Shown one piece after another: positions 15,691-24,984 of a stretch of 64,000 nt of DNA. A program made the position numbers and the translations under genes. Under the pieces are notes generated by a model. The model saw only the letters and a list, made by a program, of their open reading frames with translations. It was not told the DNA's origin and ran no database searches. The DNA is from Kribbella sandramycini. GTDB taxonomy: Bacteria; Actinomycetota; Actinomycetes; Propionibacteriales; Kribbellaceae. Within the stretch, counting starts at the first letter, position 1. Each line of letters opens with the position of its first letter. The DNA is taken from NCBI RefSeq assembly GCF_013131805.1, contig NZ_JABJRC010000014.1, forward strand, positions 36,347 through 100,346, written 5' to 3'.

Positions 15691-16336
15691 GCTCTCGATC
15701 GGCGAGGTGCTGCGGATCCTGCGCGCCGAGTTCTCCGGCGTCACGATCTCCAAGCTCCGGTTCCTCGAGGCCGAAGGGCTGGTGAGCCCGGCGCGCACCG
15801 CGTCGGGCTACCGCAAGTTCAGCGCGGACGACGTCGAGCGGCTGCGCTACGTGCTGACCGCGCAACGCGACCAGTACCTGCCGCTGAAGGTGATCAAGGA
15901 GCATCTCGGCGCGATCGACCGCGGCCTGCGACCGGCGGTGGCCGGTCCGCCGGTCGCGCCCAGCGCGCCGTCCGCCGGTCCGCGGGCCGACGACTTCGGT
16001 GCCACCGGCATCGAACTGCGGCTGACCCGCGCCGAGCTGCTGGCCGCGGCCGGCGTCTCGGCCGAGCTGCTCGGCGAGCTGGAGAGCCACGGCCTGGTGG
16101 TGGCCGACGGCAAGCATTACGGCGGGGACGCGATCGTCGTCGCCCAGGCCGCGGCCGAGCTGGCGGCGTACGGGATCGAGCCGCGGCACCTGCGCCCGTT
16201 CCGGACGGCGGCCGATCGCGAGGTCGGCCTGATCGAGCAGGTCACCGGGCCGCGCCGGACCGAGCAGACCGAGCAGCTCGCAGCGCTCACGGTTCGGTTG
16301 CATACAGCACTGGTCCGGTCCAGGCTGCCGCGTTGA
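15677..16336 (+). CDS. ftsR: MerR-family regulator, FtsR-like
   Basis: A 219-residue MerR regulator with the helix-turn-helix near residues 7-40 (LSIGEVLRILRAEF, then SKLRFLEAEGLVSPARTASGYRKF) and a helical dimerisation/effector region. No cysteine metal-binding site is seen. In corynebacteria and mycobacteria the homologue FtsR sits beside the odhI/garA gene and activates ftsZ; the identical context and the N-terminal sequence support this call. It starts at GTG inside the end of the FHA gene, so the two are translationally coupled. Confidence 0.8.
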   Translation: MAKPELSIGEVLRILRAEFSGVTISKLRFLEAEGLVSPARTASGYRKFSADDVERLRYVLTAQRDQYLPLKVIKEHLGAIDRGLRPAVAGPPVAPSAPSAGPRADDFGATGIELRLTRAELLAAAGVSAELLGELESHGLVVADGKHYGGDAIVVAQAAAELAAYGIEPRHLRPFRTAADREVGLIEQVTGPRRTEQTEQLAALTVRLHTALVRSRLPR

Positions 16337-16359
16337 ACGACCCGGAGTAGGGTGGAGTA

Positions 16360-16851
16360 GTGCGCGAAGTCGACGTGGTCGGAGTCCGGGTTGAGATGCC
16401 CTCGAGTCAGCCGATCGTGCTGCTCCGGGAGGTCGGCGGCGAGCGGTACCTGCCGATCTGGATCGGCGCGGCCGAGGCGAGTGCGATCGCCTTCGCCCAG
16501 CAGGGGATGGAGCCGCCCCGGCCGCTGACCCACGACCTGTTCGCCGAGACCATCCGGCTGCTCGGGCACACTCTCAGCCAGGTCCGGATCGTGAACCTGA
16601 CCGACGGCGTCTTCGAGGCGGTCCTGGTCTTCGACGACAAGACCGAGATCTCCGCCCGCCCGTCGGACTCGATCGCCCTCGCGCTGCGCACCGGCACACC
16701 GGTCTTCTGCACCGAGGAGATCCTCGCCGAGGCCGGGATCCCGGTCCCGGACAGCGAGGGCGGCGCCGACGAGGTCGAGGAGGAAGAGGAGGTCGAGCGC
16801 TTCCGCGAGTTCCTCGACCAGGTCACCCCCGAGGACTTCGACAAAAGCTGA
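16360..16851 (+). CDS. Bifunctional nuclease family protein (DUF151)
   Basis: A 163-residue DUF151/BFN-domain protein. The domain runs from VDVVGVRVEMPSSQPIVLL through LPIWIGAAEASAIAFAQQG to ARPSDSIALALRTGTPVFC, with the conserved RPSDSxxLALR signature. An acidic tail (EVEEEEEVERFREFL) follows. Plant relatives have RNase/DNase activity, but the bacterial function is not established. Its position between the two MerR genes is conserved in actinobacteria. Confidence 0.9.
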   Translation: MREVDVVGVRVEMPSSQPIVLLREVGGERYLPIWIGAAEASAIAFAQQGMEPPRPLTHDLFAETIRLLGHTLSQVRIVNLTDGVFEAVLVFDDKTEISARPSDSIALALRTGTPVFCTEEILAEAGIPVPDSEGGADEVEEEEEVERFREFLDQVTPEDFDKS

Positions 16852-17039
16852 GCCGGTTTCAGCGTTGGGTACCGGCAAGACCGGGAAGGTAACGATTCGT
16901 GTGGGAGTCGCGACACGCTAGCGGCTCGGAGCGGTTGTCGTTGACCCTCTCTGGTCGGCGGCTTACCGTGAAGGAGTTGTGGGGTGCTGTCACTCCACGG
17001 AGGTAACTCGTTCCAGTCGGTATCCAGGGAGGCTCAGGC

Positions 17040-17660
17040 GTGACACGCACCGGCGACACGGATCTGACGGCGCAGACCACGTCCGAAGCACGAGCCGCGG
17101 CGGCCGCCACTGCCGGCGTGCAGGGTCTGCTCTTCGACGACGATCTGCGGCCGATGCCGGAGGATGTCGGGTTCCGCGGTCCGACGGCCTGCGCCGCGGC
17201 CGGGATCACCTACCGCCAGCTCGACTACTGGGCCCGCACCGGCCTGGTCTCCCCGTCCGTTCGCCCCGCGACCGGCTCGGGTACGCAACGGCTCTACGGT
17301 TTCCGTGACGTCCTGTTGCTGAAAGTGATCAAGCGCCTGCTGGACGCCGGGATCTCGCTGCAGCAGATCCGGACGGCGATCGCCCACCTGAGCAAGCGCG
17401 GGATCGACGACCTGACCCAGATCACGCTGATGAGCGACGGCGCCTCGGTGTACATGTGCACCTCGCCGGACGAGGTCATCGACCTGCTGGCCGGCGGCCA
17501 GGGCGTCTTCGGTATCGCGCTCGGCGGCGTCTGGCGTGAGGTCGAGGGCTCGCTGTCCGAGCTGCCGACCGAGCGCGCCGACGGCCACGGCGAGGACGAG
17601 ACCGACACCCACGCGAGCGACGAGCTGGCTGCCCGCCGCCGGGCCCGGATGACCGGCTGA
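17040..17660 (+). CDS. MerR-family transcriptional regulator
   Basis: A 206-residue MerR protein with the DNA-binding domain at about residues 45-115 (YRQLDYWARTGLVSPSVRPATGSGTQRLYGFRDVLLLKV). It continues with ISLQQIRTAIAHLSKRG and a C-terminal region containing VFGIALGGVWREVE. It is the second MerR of the garA-gcvP locus, ends about 185 bp before gcvP and is separated from it by a glycine riboswitch, so it is unlikely to be simply co-expressed with gcvP. No metal-binding Cys motif; the ligand is unknown. Confidence 0.9.
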   Translation: MTRTGDTDLTAQTTSEARAAAAATAGVQGLLFDDDLRPMPEDVGFRGPTACAAAGITYRQLDYWARTGLVSPSVRPATGSGTQRLYGFRDVLLLKVIKRLLDAGISLQQIRTAIAHLSKRGIDDLTQITLMSDGASVYMCTSPDEVIDLLAGGQGVFGIALGGVWREVEGSLSELPTERADGHGEDETDTHASDELAARRRARMTG

Positions 17661-17690
17661 GGTACGCTGCTCTCTAGCTGTTCACCGCAC

Positions 17691-17815
17691 TCGGGAGAGA
17701 CCCGTGCAATCGGGCGCCGAAGGGGCAATTCCTCCCCGGAACCTCTCAGGCCCATGGACCGGGTGCGTCAGGCGACTCTGAAGCGCGCGTTCGCGCGTGA
17801 CAGAGGGGGAGGCCA
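17691..17815 (+). ncRNA. Glycine riboswitch upstream of gcvP
   Basis: The leader carries the conserved glycine-aptamer blocks in order: GGGAGAGACCC, GCGCCGAAGGGGCAA, CCCGGAACCTCTCAGGC, ATGGACCGGG and GGCGACTCTG. A GC-rich hairpin (GCGCGCGTTCGCGC) and AGAGGGGGAGG follow. Only one complete aptamer is seen, with a partial partner region after it, so it looks like a singlet with a ghost aptamer rather than a tandem. It ends about 30 bp before the gcvP ATG and should turn on gcvP when glycine is abundant. Confidence 0.93.
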
Positions 17816-17845
17816 CCGGAAGCGACTAGCAACGGAGCCTCTTTG

Positions 17846-20677
17846 ATGACCGAAATCTCAGCCATCTTCGCCGACCGGCACATCGGGCCGCGCCCCGACG
17901 AGGTCGCCCGGATGGTCCAGCTGCTCGGGTACGCCGACGTCGACGCGCTCGTGGACGCCGCCGTCCCGGACTCTATCCGGATCTCGGAGCCGCTGCGGCT
18001 CCCGGAGCCGGCCTCCGAGGTGGACGCGCTGACCGAGCTGCGCCAGCTCGCCGCCCGGAACAACGTCGCCACCTCGATGATCGGCCAGGGCTACTACGGC
18101 ACGTTCACCCCGTCGGTGATCGTCCGCCGCCTGGTCGAGAACCCGGCCTGGTACACGGCGTACACGCCCTACCAGCCGGAGATCTCCCAGGGCCGCCTCG
18201 AGGCGTTGCTGAACTTCCAGACTGTCGTCTCCGACCTGACCGGTCTGCCGACCGCCAACGCGTCGCTGCTCGACGAGGGCACCGCGGCCGCCGAGGCGAT
18301 GACCCTCGCGCACCGGTCGAACCGCAAGAGCAAGTCGAACCGCTTCCTGGTCGACGCCGACACGTTCGCGCAGACGATCGCGGTCGTCCGGACCCGCGCC
18401 GAGGCGCTCGGTATCGAGGTCGTCGTCGCCGACACCACCGACGGGCTGCCGCAGGGCGACTTCTTCGGCTTCCTCGTCCAGTACCCGGGCTCGGGCGGCG
18501 TCGTCCGCGACCTGAAGCCGCTGATCGAGGCCGCGCACGCGCAGGACACGCTCGTCGCCGTCGCCTCCGACCTGCTCGCGCTGACGCTGCTCGAGGCGCC
18601 GGGGGAGGCCGGGGCCGATATCGTCATCGGCTCGTCGCAGCGCTTCGGCGTCCCGCTGTTCTACGGCGGCCCGCACGCCGGTTTCATGTCGGTCCGCGCC
18701 GGGCTGGAGCGTTCGCTGCCCGGGCGGCTGGTCGGCGTCTCGGTCGACTCCGACGGCGCCCCGGCGTACCGGCTCGCGCTGCAGACGCGTGAGCAGCACA
18801 TCCGGCGCGAGAAGGCGACGTCCAACATCTGTACGGCGCAGGTCCTGCTCGCCGTCGTCGCGTCGATGTACGCCGTCTACCACGGCCCCGACGGCTTGAA
18901 GGCGATCGCGAACCGCGTCCACGACTATGCGGGCAAGCTGGCCGCGTCGCTGCGCGCCGGCGGGGTCGAGGTCGTCCACGGCGACTTCTTCGACACGGTC
19001 CTGGCCCGCGTCCCCGGCGCGGCCGCCGACGTCGTCGACGCCGCCCGGCAGAACGGCATCTGGCTGCGCGAGGTGGACGCCGACCACGTCGGCATCTCCT
19101 GTGACGAGAAGACCGACGTCGCCGCGCTGACCCGGGTCTGCCAGTCGTTCGGCGTCCAGTACGACGACACCCTCGCGGCCCCCGCGGTCGCGGTCGCGCG
19201 GACGTCGGAGTACCTGACGCACCCGGTCTTCAACACGCACCGCTCCGAGACGTCGATGCTGCGCTACCTGCGCAAGCTCTCCGACAAGGACTACGCGCTC
19301 GACCGCGGCATGATCCCGCTCGGCTCCTGCACGATGAAGCTGAACGCGACCACGGAGATGGAGGCGGTCACCTGGCCGGAGTTCGCCGACATGCACCCGC
19401 TGGCCCCGATCGAGGACGCCGCCGGCTACGTGAAGCTGATCAGCCAGCTGGAGCGCTGGCTGGCCGAGGTGACCGGCTACGCGAAGGTCTCGATCCAGCC
19501 GAACGCCGGCTCCCAGGGCGAGCTCGCCGGCCTGCTGGCGATCCGCGGCTACCACCGGGCCCAGGGCAACGAGGCCCGTAACGTCTGCCTGATCCCCTCC
19601 AGCGCGCACGGCACCAACGCCGCCTCGGCCGTGATGGCCGGGATGAAGGTCGTCGTTGTCAAGGGCAACGAAGACGGCACGATCGATCTCGGCGACCTGC
19701 GCGCCAAGGCCGCGGAGCACGCGGACAAGCTGGCCGCGATCATGATCACCTACCCGTCCACGCACGGCGTGTACGAGGAGAGCGTGACCGAGGTCTGCCG
19801 GATCGTCCACGACCACGGCGGCCAGGTGTACGTCGACGGCGCGAACCTGAACGCCCTGCTCGGCCTGGCCAAGCCGGGTGAGTTCGGCGGCGACGTCAGC
19901 CACCTGAACCTGCACAAGACGTTCTGCATCCCGCACGGCGGTGGCGGCCCGGGCGTCGGCCCGGTCGCGGTCGCCGCGCACCTGGCGCCGTACCTGCCGA
20001 ACCACCCGCTGCTCGGCCAGGCCGGTCCGGAGTCCGGCGTCGGCCCGATCAGCGCGGCGCCGTTCGGCTCGGCCGGCGTCCTGGCGATCTCCTGGGCCTA
20101 CATCCGGATGATGGGCGGCGAGGGCCTGACCGCCGCGACGAAGAACGCCGTCCTGACCGCGAACTACGTCGCCAAGCGGCTCGAGAACGTCTTCCCGGTG
20201 CTCTACACCGGTGAGAACGGCCTGGTCGCGCACGAGTGCATCCTCGACCTGCGCCCGATGACGAAGGAGACCGGCATCTCCGTCGACGACGTCGCCAAGC
20301 GGCTGGTCGACTACGGCTTCCACGCGCCGACGATGTCGTTCCCGGTCGCGGGCACGCTGATGGTCGAGCCGACCGAATCCGAGGACCTCGGCGAGCTGGA
20401 CCGGTTCTGCGACGCGATGATCGCCATCCGGCACGAGATCGACCGCGTCGCCGCGGCCGAGTGGCCGGCCGACGACAACCCGCTGGTGAACGCCCCGCAC
20501 ACCGCGGCCTCGGTGATCAACGACAAGTGGGAGCACGCCTACACCCGCGAGGAGGCGGCCTTCCCGCAGTCGGTCGACCGGGCGTCGAAGTACTGGCCGC
20601 CGGTCCGCCGGATCGACGGCGCCTACGGCGACCGCAACCTGATCTGCTCCTGCCCGTCGCCGGAGGCCTTCGAGTAG
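17846..20677 (+). CDS. gcvP: Glycine dehydrogenase (decarboxylating), P protein
   Basis: A 943-residue single-chain (alpha-beta fused) glycine decarboxylase. It removes CO2 from glycine and passes the aminomethyl group to lipoylated GcvH. The PLP-binding Lys691 is in LNLHKTFCIPHGGGGPG, and the N-terminal half begins with DRHIGPRPDEVARMV as in other P proteins. The ATG at 17846 is preferred over the TTG three bases earlier. Expression is expected to be governed by the glycine riboswitch. Full length, no sign of damage. Confidence 0.98.
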   Translation: MTEISAIFADRHIGPRPDEVARMVQLLGYADVDALVDAAVPDSIRISEPLRLPEPASEVDALTELRQLAARNNVATSMIGQGYYGTFTPSVIVRRLVENPAWYTAYTPYQPEISQGRLEALLNFQTVVSDLTGLPTANASLLDEGTAAAEAMTLAHRSNRKSKSNRFLVDADTFAQTIAVVRTRAEALGIEVVVADTTDGLPQGDFFGFLVQYPGSGGVVRDLKPLIEAAHAQDTLVAVASDLLALTLLEAPGEAGADIVIGSSQRFGVPLFYGGPHAGFMSVRAGLERSLPGRLVGVSVDSDGAPAYRLALQTREQHIRREKATSNICTAQVLLAVVASMYAVYHGPDGLKAIANRVHDYAGKLAASLRAGGVEVVHGDFFDTVLARVPGAAADVVDAARQNGIWLREVDADHVGISCDEKTDVAALTRVCQSFGVQYDDTLAAPAVAVARTSEYLTHPVFNTHRSETSMLRYLRKLSDKDYALDRGMIPLGSCTMKLNATTEMEAVTWPEFADMHPLAPIEDAAGYVKLISQLERWLAEVTGYAKVSIQPNAGSQGELAGLLAIRGYHRAQGNEARNVCLIPSSAHGTNAASAVMAGMKVVVVKGNEDGTIDLGDLRAKAAEHADKLAAIMITYPSTHGVYEESVTEVCRIVHDHGGQVYVDGANLNALLGLAKPGEFGGDVSHLNLHKTFCIPHGGGGPGVGPVAVAAHLAPYLPNHPLLGQAGPESGVGPISAAPFGSAGVLAISWAYIRMMGGEGLTAATKNAVLTANYVAKRLENVFPVLYTGENGLVAHECILDLRPMTKETGISVDDVAKRLVDYGFHAPTMSFPVAGTLMVEPTESEDLGELDRFCDAMIAIRHEIDRVAAAEWPADDNPLVNAPHTAASVINDKWEHAYTREEAAFPQSVDRASKYWPPVRRIDGAYGDRNLICSCPSPEAFE

Positions 20678-20704
20678 GCCGGACGCGAATTAGAGTTCGG
20701 TCCC

Positions 20705-22006
20705 ATGACCGATCTCCGTCCTGACACCTCGGCCGCCCTGCTCGCCGGGATCGCTGCTGCGCAGAGCGAGACCAGAGTGCCTTCACTGGCGGCCGGGGTG
20801 GTGCGGGACGGTCAGCTTGTCTGGACGGGCGCGCGCGGCCGGTTCGCGACGGCGCACGGGCTGGAGCCGGGGCCGAACGTGCAGTACCGGATCGGGTCGA
20901 TCACGAAGACGCTGACCGCGGTCCTGGTGCTGCAGTGCCGTGACGAGGGGTTACTCGCGCTGAACGATGCCGTGGGCAAGTATCTGCCCGGCATCGCTTT
21001 CGGCGACCTGACGATCCGGAATCTGCTCGCGCACTCCGGCGGGATGAACGCCGAGCCCGCGGGGCCGTGGTGGGAGCGCAATCCGGGGGTCTCGTTCGAC
21101 CAGCTGGTCGCGGCGATGGACGAGTCGCACGCGGCCGGCCCGGCCGATCGGCGGCACCACTACTCCAACCTGGGGTACGGCTTGCTGGCCGAGATCGTGG
21201 CTCGGGTGCGCGGCGCGTCCTGGCTCGAGCTGGTGCAGCGGCGCATCCTCGATCCGCTGGAGATGCGGCGGACGTCGTACTTCCCGTTCGGCGCCGCGGC
21301 GCAGGGGTTCTCGGTGCATCCGTTCAGCGGGCAGCTGGTCGAGGAGCCGGCGTACGACGCGGGCGCGATGGCGCCGGCCGGGCAGTTGTGGAGCACCGTC
21401 GAGGATCTGTCCCGGTTCGCCCGGTTCCTGATCGACCCGGTGCCCGAGGTGCTCAGCCGGGAGACGATCGAAGAGATGGCGGCGCCGGCCGCGGCCGATC
21501 CGCGTGAGGCGCTGACCGCGTCGTACGGGCTCGGGTTGCGGCTGATCGCCGACGATCCGCATCTGCTGGTCGGGCACACCGGTTCGATGCCCGGCTTCCT
21601 GGCCGGGCTGTTCGTCGATCGCGCGCGCCGGATCGGTGCGATCACGCTCGGCAACGCGACGCACGGGCGGGTCGCCTCGGTCGCGACCGACCTGCTGACG
21701 ACGCTGGTCCGGTACGAACCTGTGCTCGCGCCGGAGTGGGTGCCGGAGCCGGAGCTTGCCCAGGGCCACGAGCTGCTCGGCCACTGGTACTGGGGGAACA
21801 GCCCGCTGACGTTCTCGGTCGTGGCCGGCATTCTGCAGCTGTCGGGGTCGATGTCGTCGCGCTTCTCGCCGATCGGCCCGGACATGTATCGCGGCCGGGA
21901 CGGTTACTTCGCCGGTGAGCGGCTGCGGGTGGTCCGCCGGGGTGACGCGATCGATCACCTCGACCTGGCGACGTTCGTGCTGACCAGGACGCCGTACGGC
22001 GAGTGA
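20705..22006 (+). CDS. Serine beta-lactamase-fold hydrolase
   Basis: A 433-residue member of the class-C beta-lactamase/penicillin-binding-like esterase family. The catalytic SxxK is Ser65-Ile-Thr-Lys68 (GSITKT), the Tyr is Tyr153 in YSNLGYG, and HTG (VGHTGSMPG) supplies the third motif. No signal peptide is seen at the N terminus (MTDLRPDTSAALLAG), so it may be cytoplasmic, an esterase or D-aminopeptidase-like enzyme rather than a secreted beta-lactamase. It lies 27 bp after gcvP on the same strand but is not obviously related to glycine metabolism. Confidence 0.88.
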   Translation: MTDLRPDTSAALLAGIAAAQSETRVPSLAAGVVRDGQLVWTGARGRFATAHGLEPGPNVQYRIGSITKTLTAVLVLQCRDEGLLALNDAVGKYLPGIAFGDLTIRNLLAHSGGMNAEPAGPWWERNPGVSFDQLVAAMDESHAAGPADRRHHYSNLGYGLLAEIVARVRGASWLELVQRRILDPLEMRRTSYFPFGAAAQGFSVHPFSGQLVEEPAYDAGAMAPAGQLWSTVEDLSRFARFLIDPVPEVLSRETIEEMAAPAAADPREALTASYGLGLRLIADDPHLLVGHTGSMPGFLAGLFVDRARRIGAITLGNATHGRVASVATDLLTTLVRYEPVLAPEWVPEPELAQGHELLGHWYWGNSPLTFSVVAGILQLSGSMSSRFSPIGPDMYRGRDGYFAGERLRVVRRGDAIDHLDLATFVLTRTPYGE

Positions 22007-22049
22007 GGATGGCCACGCGCGTCCGGCTGGTCACGGCGGCCGTTTGAAG

Positions 22050-22079
22050 TTAGGGTTCCCTAAGTAAGCGTTGCCTTAC
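22050..22079. promoter_or_regulatory. Candidate iron-box repeats (IdeR/DmdR-type)
   Basis: TTAGGGTTCCCTAA at 22050-22063 is a 6-bp inverted repeat with a 2-bp spacer, and GTAAG/CTTAC at 22064-22079 forms a second dyad immediately after. Both resemble halves of the TTAGGTTAG-type operator of actinobacterial iron regulators. They lie just before the Shine-Dalgarno of the siderophore-synthetase gene, which supports iron-dependent repression. Confidence 0.6.
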
Positions 22080-22093
22080 CAGGGAGAGTGGGC

Positions 22094-23662
22094 GTGACCT
22101 CGTCGACCGAGACGGCTGTTGCGGCGCATCTGAACGCGATTCTGCGGTGGTACACGCGGGAGGCCGGCGTGCCGGTGGCGTTCGGCGTACTGCGGTTGGC
22201 GGTCGGCGCGTCGACGGTGACTGCCCGGGTCGAGCACGCTTCGCGGACCGGTTGGCATCAGTTCGCCGGCATCCTGGTGGACGGCGTGCCGCCGGCGCCG
22301 GAGGAGCTGGTTCGGGTGCTGTCGGCCGGCGCCGATCCGGCCGATGTGGACGACCTGGTGGCGCGGACGGCGGAGTCGGTGCGGAACGTCGCGCGCTTCG
22401 TCTCCGCGGGGGAGTGCGACCGCGGGCCGGGCCGCTTCCTGGAAATCGAGCAGGGGCTCCTGTTCGGGCAGTTGAATCACCCGGCGCCCAAGAGCCGGGA
22501 CGGACTGAGCGGCGCCGAGCTGGCGAGGTACTCGCCGGAGCTCGGCGGCCGTTTCGCAGTGCACTGGTTCGAGGCCGACACCGAATTGGTGTCCTCGGAC
22601 CAGGTGGCCGGCGCGCCCTCGCTGCAGGGACTGGACGCTGTGCAGCTGATGGGCGCGCTGGCCGGTATCACTCCGTCGTCGGGCCGGGTGCTGATCCCGG
22701 CCCACCCGTGGCAGGCGGCCGCGCTGGTGCAACGCCCGCGCGTGGCCAAACTGATCGCGGACGGCCGGGTCCGCGAGCTGGGCCCGCACGGCGCGCAGTG
22801 GTACCCGACGTCGAGTCTGCGCACGCTCTACCACCCTGACCTGCCGGTCATGCTGAAACTGTCGCTCGGCCTCCGCGTCACCGACACGAGCCGCGAGTCG
22901 ACGCCGACCGAGCTGCGCCGCGGTGTGGAGATCTACCGGCTCCTCGACGCGGCCTACAACGCCGGTACGGCGACCGCGCACCCGCGCTTCACCCTTGTTC
23001 GCGACCCGGCCTGGATCGCACTCGACGAGGGCGGCCCGACACTGACCGGGCTGGACGTCGCTGTTCGGGAGGTCCCGAACGACGTCAACAGCTACGCCTG
23101 TCTCGCCGGTCTGGTTGCCCCGCGCCCGGATCGGATCAGCCGGCTCAGCGAGTACGCCGTCGACGACCCGGGTGGCTGGGTGGCGGCGTACATCGACCAT
23201 GTGCTGATCCCGATGCTGCATCTGTACGCCGAAACGGGGATCGGTCTGGAGGCGCACGGCCAGAACACGCTCGTCCGGCTGGACGGGCTGGGCCGGATCA
23301 AGGGCGGTGCGTACCGCGACAACCAGGGCTACTACCTGGCGTCGTCGTACCTGCGTGGTCTGTTGGCTGTGACCGGCCTGCGCGACTCGGCGCTTGTCGT
23401 CACCGACGACCAGGATGTTGACGACCTGCTCACGTGCAACCTGCTGCACAACCAGGCGCTGGCCGTTGTGGGCTGTCTGGCCGCGGATGGCATTGCGGAT
23501 GAGTCAGAACTCCTCGACGTCGTCCGCGATCGGCTGATCCTCGCTCTGCCGCTCCTACAGGCTGCCGGCCCGGACGGCGACCGCCTCGCCCGCCGCTGGC
23601 TGACCGCCGACACTCTGCCCTGCAAACCGGACCTGCACGCCCCCAACCCCCTCACGGTCTGA
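22094..23662 (+). CDS. IucA/IucC-family (NIS) siderophore synthetase
   Basis: A 522-residue ATP-dependent synthetase of the NRPS-independent siderophore family, which joins carboxylates to amines or alcohols. Family motifs are clear: HPAPKSRDG, HPWQ, PTSSLRTL, KLSLGLRVTD and the C-terminal EAHGQN followed by the FhuF-like tail. The GTG at 22094 is taken because AGGGAGAG lies 5 nt upstream. Overall length is at the low end for the family. No amine oxygenase, decarboxylase or exporter gene stands beside it, unlike desferrioxamine or aerobactin clusters. Confidence 0.9.
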   Translation: MTSSTETAVAAHLNAILRWYTREAGVPVAFGVLRLAVGASTVTARVEHASRTGWHQFAGILVDGVPPAPEELVRVLSAGADPADVDDLVARTAESVRNVARFVSAGECDRGPGRFLEIEQGLLFGQLNHPAPKSRDGLSGAELARYSPELGGRFAVHWFEADTELVSSDQVAGAPSLQGLDAVQLMGALAGITPSSGRVLIPAHPWQAAALVQRPRVAKLIADGRVRELGPHGAQWYPTSSLRTLYHPDLPVMLKLSLGLRVTDTSRESTPTELRRGVEIYRLLDAAYNAGTATAHPRFTLVRDPAWIALDEGGPTLTGLDVAVREVPNDVNSYACLAGLVAPRPDRISRLSEYAVDDPGGWVAAYIDHVLIPMLHLYAETGIGLEAHGQNTLVRLDGLGRIKGGAYRDNQGYYLASSYLRGLLAVTGLRDSALVVTDDQDVDDLLTCNLLHNQALAVVGCLAADGIADESELLDVVRDRLILALPLLQAAGPDGDRLARRWLTADTLPCKPDLHAPNPLTV

Positions 23663-23740
23663 CCCACGCTCTGAGCCGGTGACGTAGGCTGGCGCGGTCT
23701 GCCGATCGTCCAGATCGGTGGGACGACCACGGGGAGCAGT

Positions 23741-24397
23741 ATGAATACTGGACATGTCGAGCTCGCACGGGCTCAGCAGGATCGCTGGGAGGCGGCGTAC
23801 GCACGCCATCCGCAGCTGCACGGGTCTGAGCCCTCTGAGGCTGCCCGGTGGGCAGCTGAGGCGTTCGGGGCCGCTGGCATCGATGACGTACTGGAACTCG
23901 GCGCGGGCCACGGCCGGGACGCGCTCTACCTGGCTGCACAGGGGTTCAGCGTGCACGCCACCGACTTCAGCGAGACCGCACTGGACCAACTGCGGCAGCA
24001 TGCGCAGCGGGCCGGTCTCGACGACCGGGTGACCGCCGCGTTGCACGACGTCCGCGATCCACTGCCGCCTGCTGACGCGACCGTGAACGCCGTGTTCGCG
24101 AACCTGCTGCTGAACATGGCCTTCAGCCCGGCCGAGCTGCGGACACTGGTCGGCGAGGTGCAGCGCGTGCTGCGGCCAGGTGGGTTGTTCGTGTACGCCG
24201 TCTGGTCGGCGGATGACTCTTGTGCCGGCTCGTGGGAGGCCGTCGATGACGGCCTGTCCGAACACGACGGTTTCGTCGGCCGCTTCTTCGACCGAGGGCT
24301 GGTCGACGAGCTGTCGACCGGCTGGCAGCCGGTGGACATCACGCCGTACGCCGAGCCGCCGCGCCGGCTGTGGCGGGTCGCGGTCGCGAAAAGGTGA
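23741..24397 (+). CDS. Class I SAM-dependent methyltransferase
   Basis: A 218-residue methyltransferase with motif I LELGAGHGRDALYLA, the acidic residue ending strand 2 (HATDFSETAL) and a motif IV region (NAVFANLLLNMAF). It begins at ATG after GGGGAGCA. The fold is that of thiopurine/small-molecule or tellurite-type methyltransferases; the substrate is unknown. It follows the siderophore synthetase by about 80 bp, with no sign that it belongs to that pathway. Confidence 0.85.
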   Translation: MNTGHVELARAQQDRWEAAYARHPQLHGSEPSEAARWAAEAFGAAGIDDVLELGAGHGRDALYLAAQGFSVHATDFSETALDQLRQHAQRAGLDDRVTAALHDVRDPLPPADATVNAVFANLLLNMAFSPAELRTLVGEVQRVLRPGGLFVYAVWSADDSCAGSWEAVDDGLSEHDGFVGRFFDRGLVDELSTGWQPVDITPYAEPPRRLWRVAVAKR

Positions 24398-24492
24398 AGT
24401 TCGCTCGAAGTACGGCGCGCCCGGTTGCCGCCTGACCCGGGACCGGACACGGTGCTGTGACGCGCCTCACCTTCGAGAATCGGAGAGCTGCC

Positions 24493-24933
24493 ATGCAGTG
24501 GTTCATCGACGTCATCACCAAGCGTTACGCGCAGTTCAGCGGTCGCGCGCGGCGGAAAGAGTTCTGGTTCTTCCAGCTGTTCTTCTTCATCGGGGCGCTC
24601 GTACTGAGCATCCTGGACTCGCTGCTCGGTCTCGAGTTCTACAAGAGTGCGACCTACGGCAGCTTCGGCTACCTGGCTGTTGTGTTCCAGCTCGCGCTGC
24701 TGGTGCCCTCGATCGCGGTCAGCGTGCGTCGGCTGCACGATGTGGGCCGCAGCGGCTGGTGGGTCCTGCTCAGCTTCGTGGTCTGCATTGGCTGGATCGT
24801 CCTGCTCGTCTGGTACGTGAGGGAGGGGCAGGTCGGTGACAACGAGCACGGCCCGGACCCGAAGGCGGCTGAACGCGGCCAGGGGTTCGGCGGTCCGTCC
24901 GGCCCGGCTGAGCCTGGGTACCCGACGGTCTGA
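24493..24933 (+). CDS. DUF805-family membrane protein
   Basis: A 146-residue small membrane protein starting at the ATG at 24493, with GGAGAG 5 nt upstream. It shows the DUF805 hallmark FSGRARRKEFWFFQLFF, three to four hydrophobic helices and SVRRLHDVGRSGWW. It ends in a short polar tail. Function is unknown. A bidirectional terminator follows. Confidence 0.88.
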   Translation: MQWFIDVITKRYAQFSGRARRKEFWFFQLFFFIGALVLSILDSLLGLEFYKSATYGSFGYLAVVFQLALLVPSIAVSVRRLHDVGRSGWWVLLSFVVCIGWIVLLVWYVREGQVGDNEHGPDPKAAERGQGFGGPSGPAEPGYPTV

Positions 24934-24942
24934 GCACAGCAC

Positions 24943-24977
24943 AACGCCCCGCGAACCCTGGTGGTTCGCGGGGCGTT
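24943..24977. terminator. Bidirectional terminator
   Basis: AACGCCCCGCGAACC and GGTTCGCGGGGCGTT form a perfect 15-bp stem with a 5-nt loop between the convergent DUF805 and tldE genes. Confidence 0.93.
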
Positions 24978-24984
24978 GCCGTGT

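Noticed and set aside
17858..20536. 892-codon minus-strand frame across gcvP
   Set aside because: Shadow of gcvP; low-complexity Arg/Val/Asp composition and no start context.
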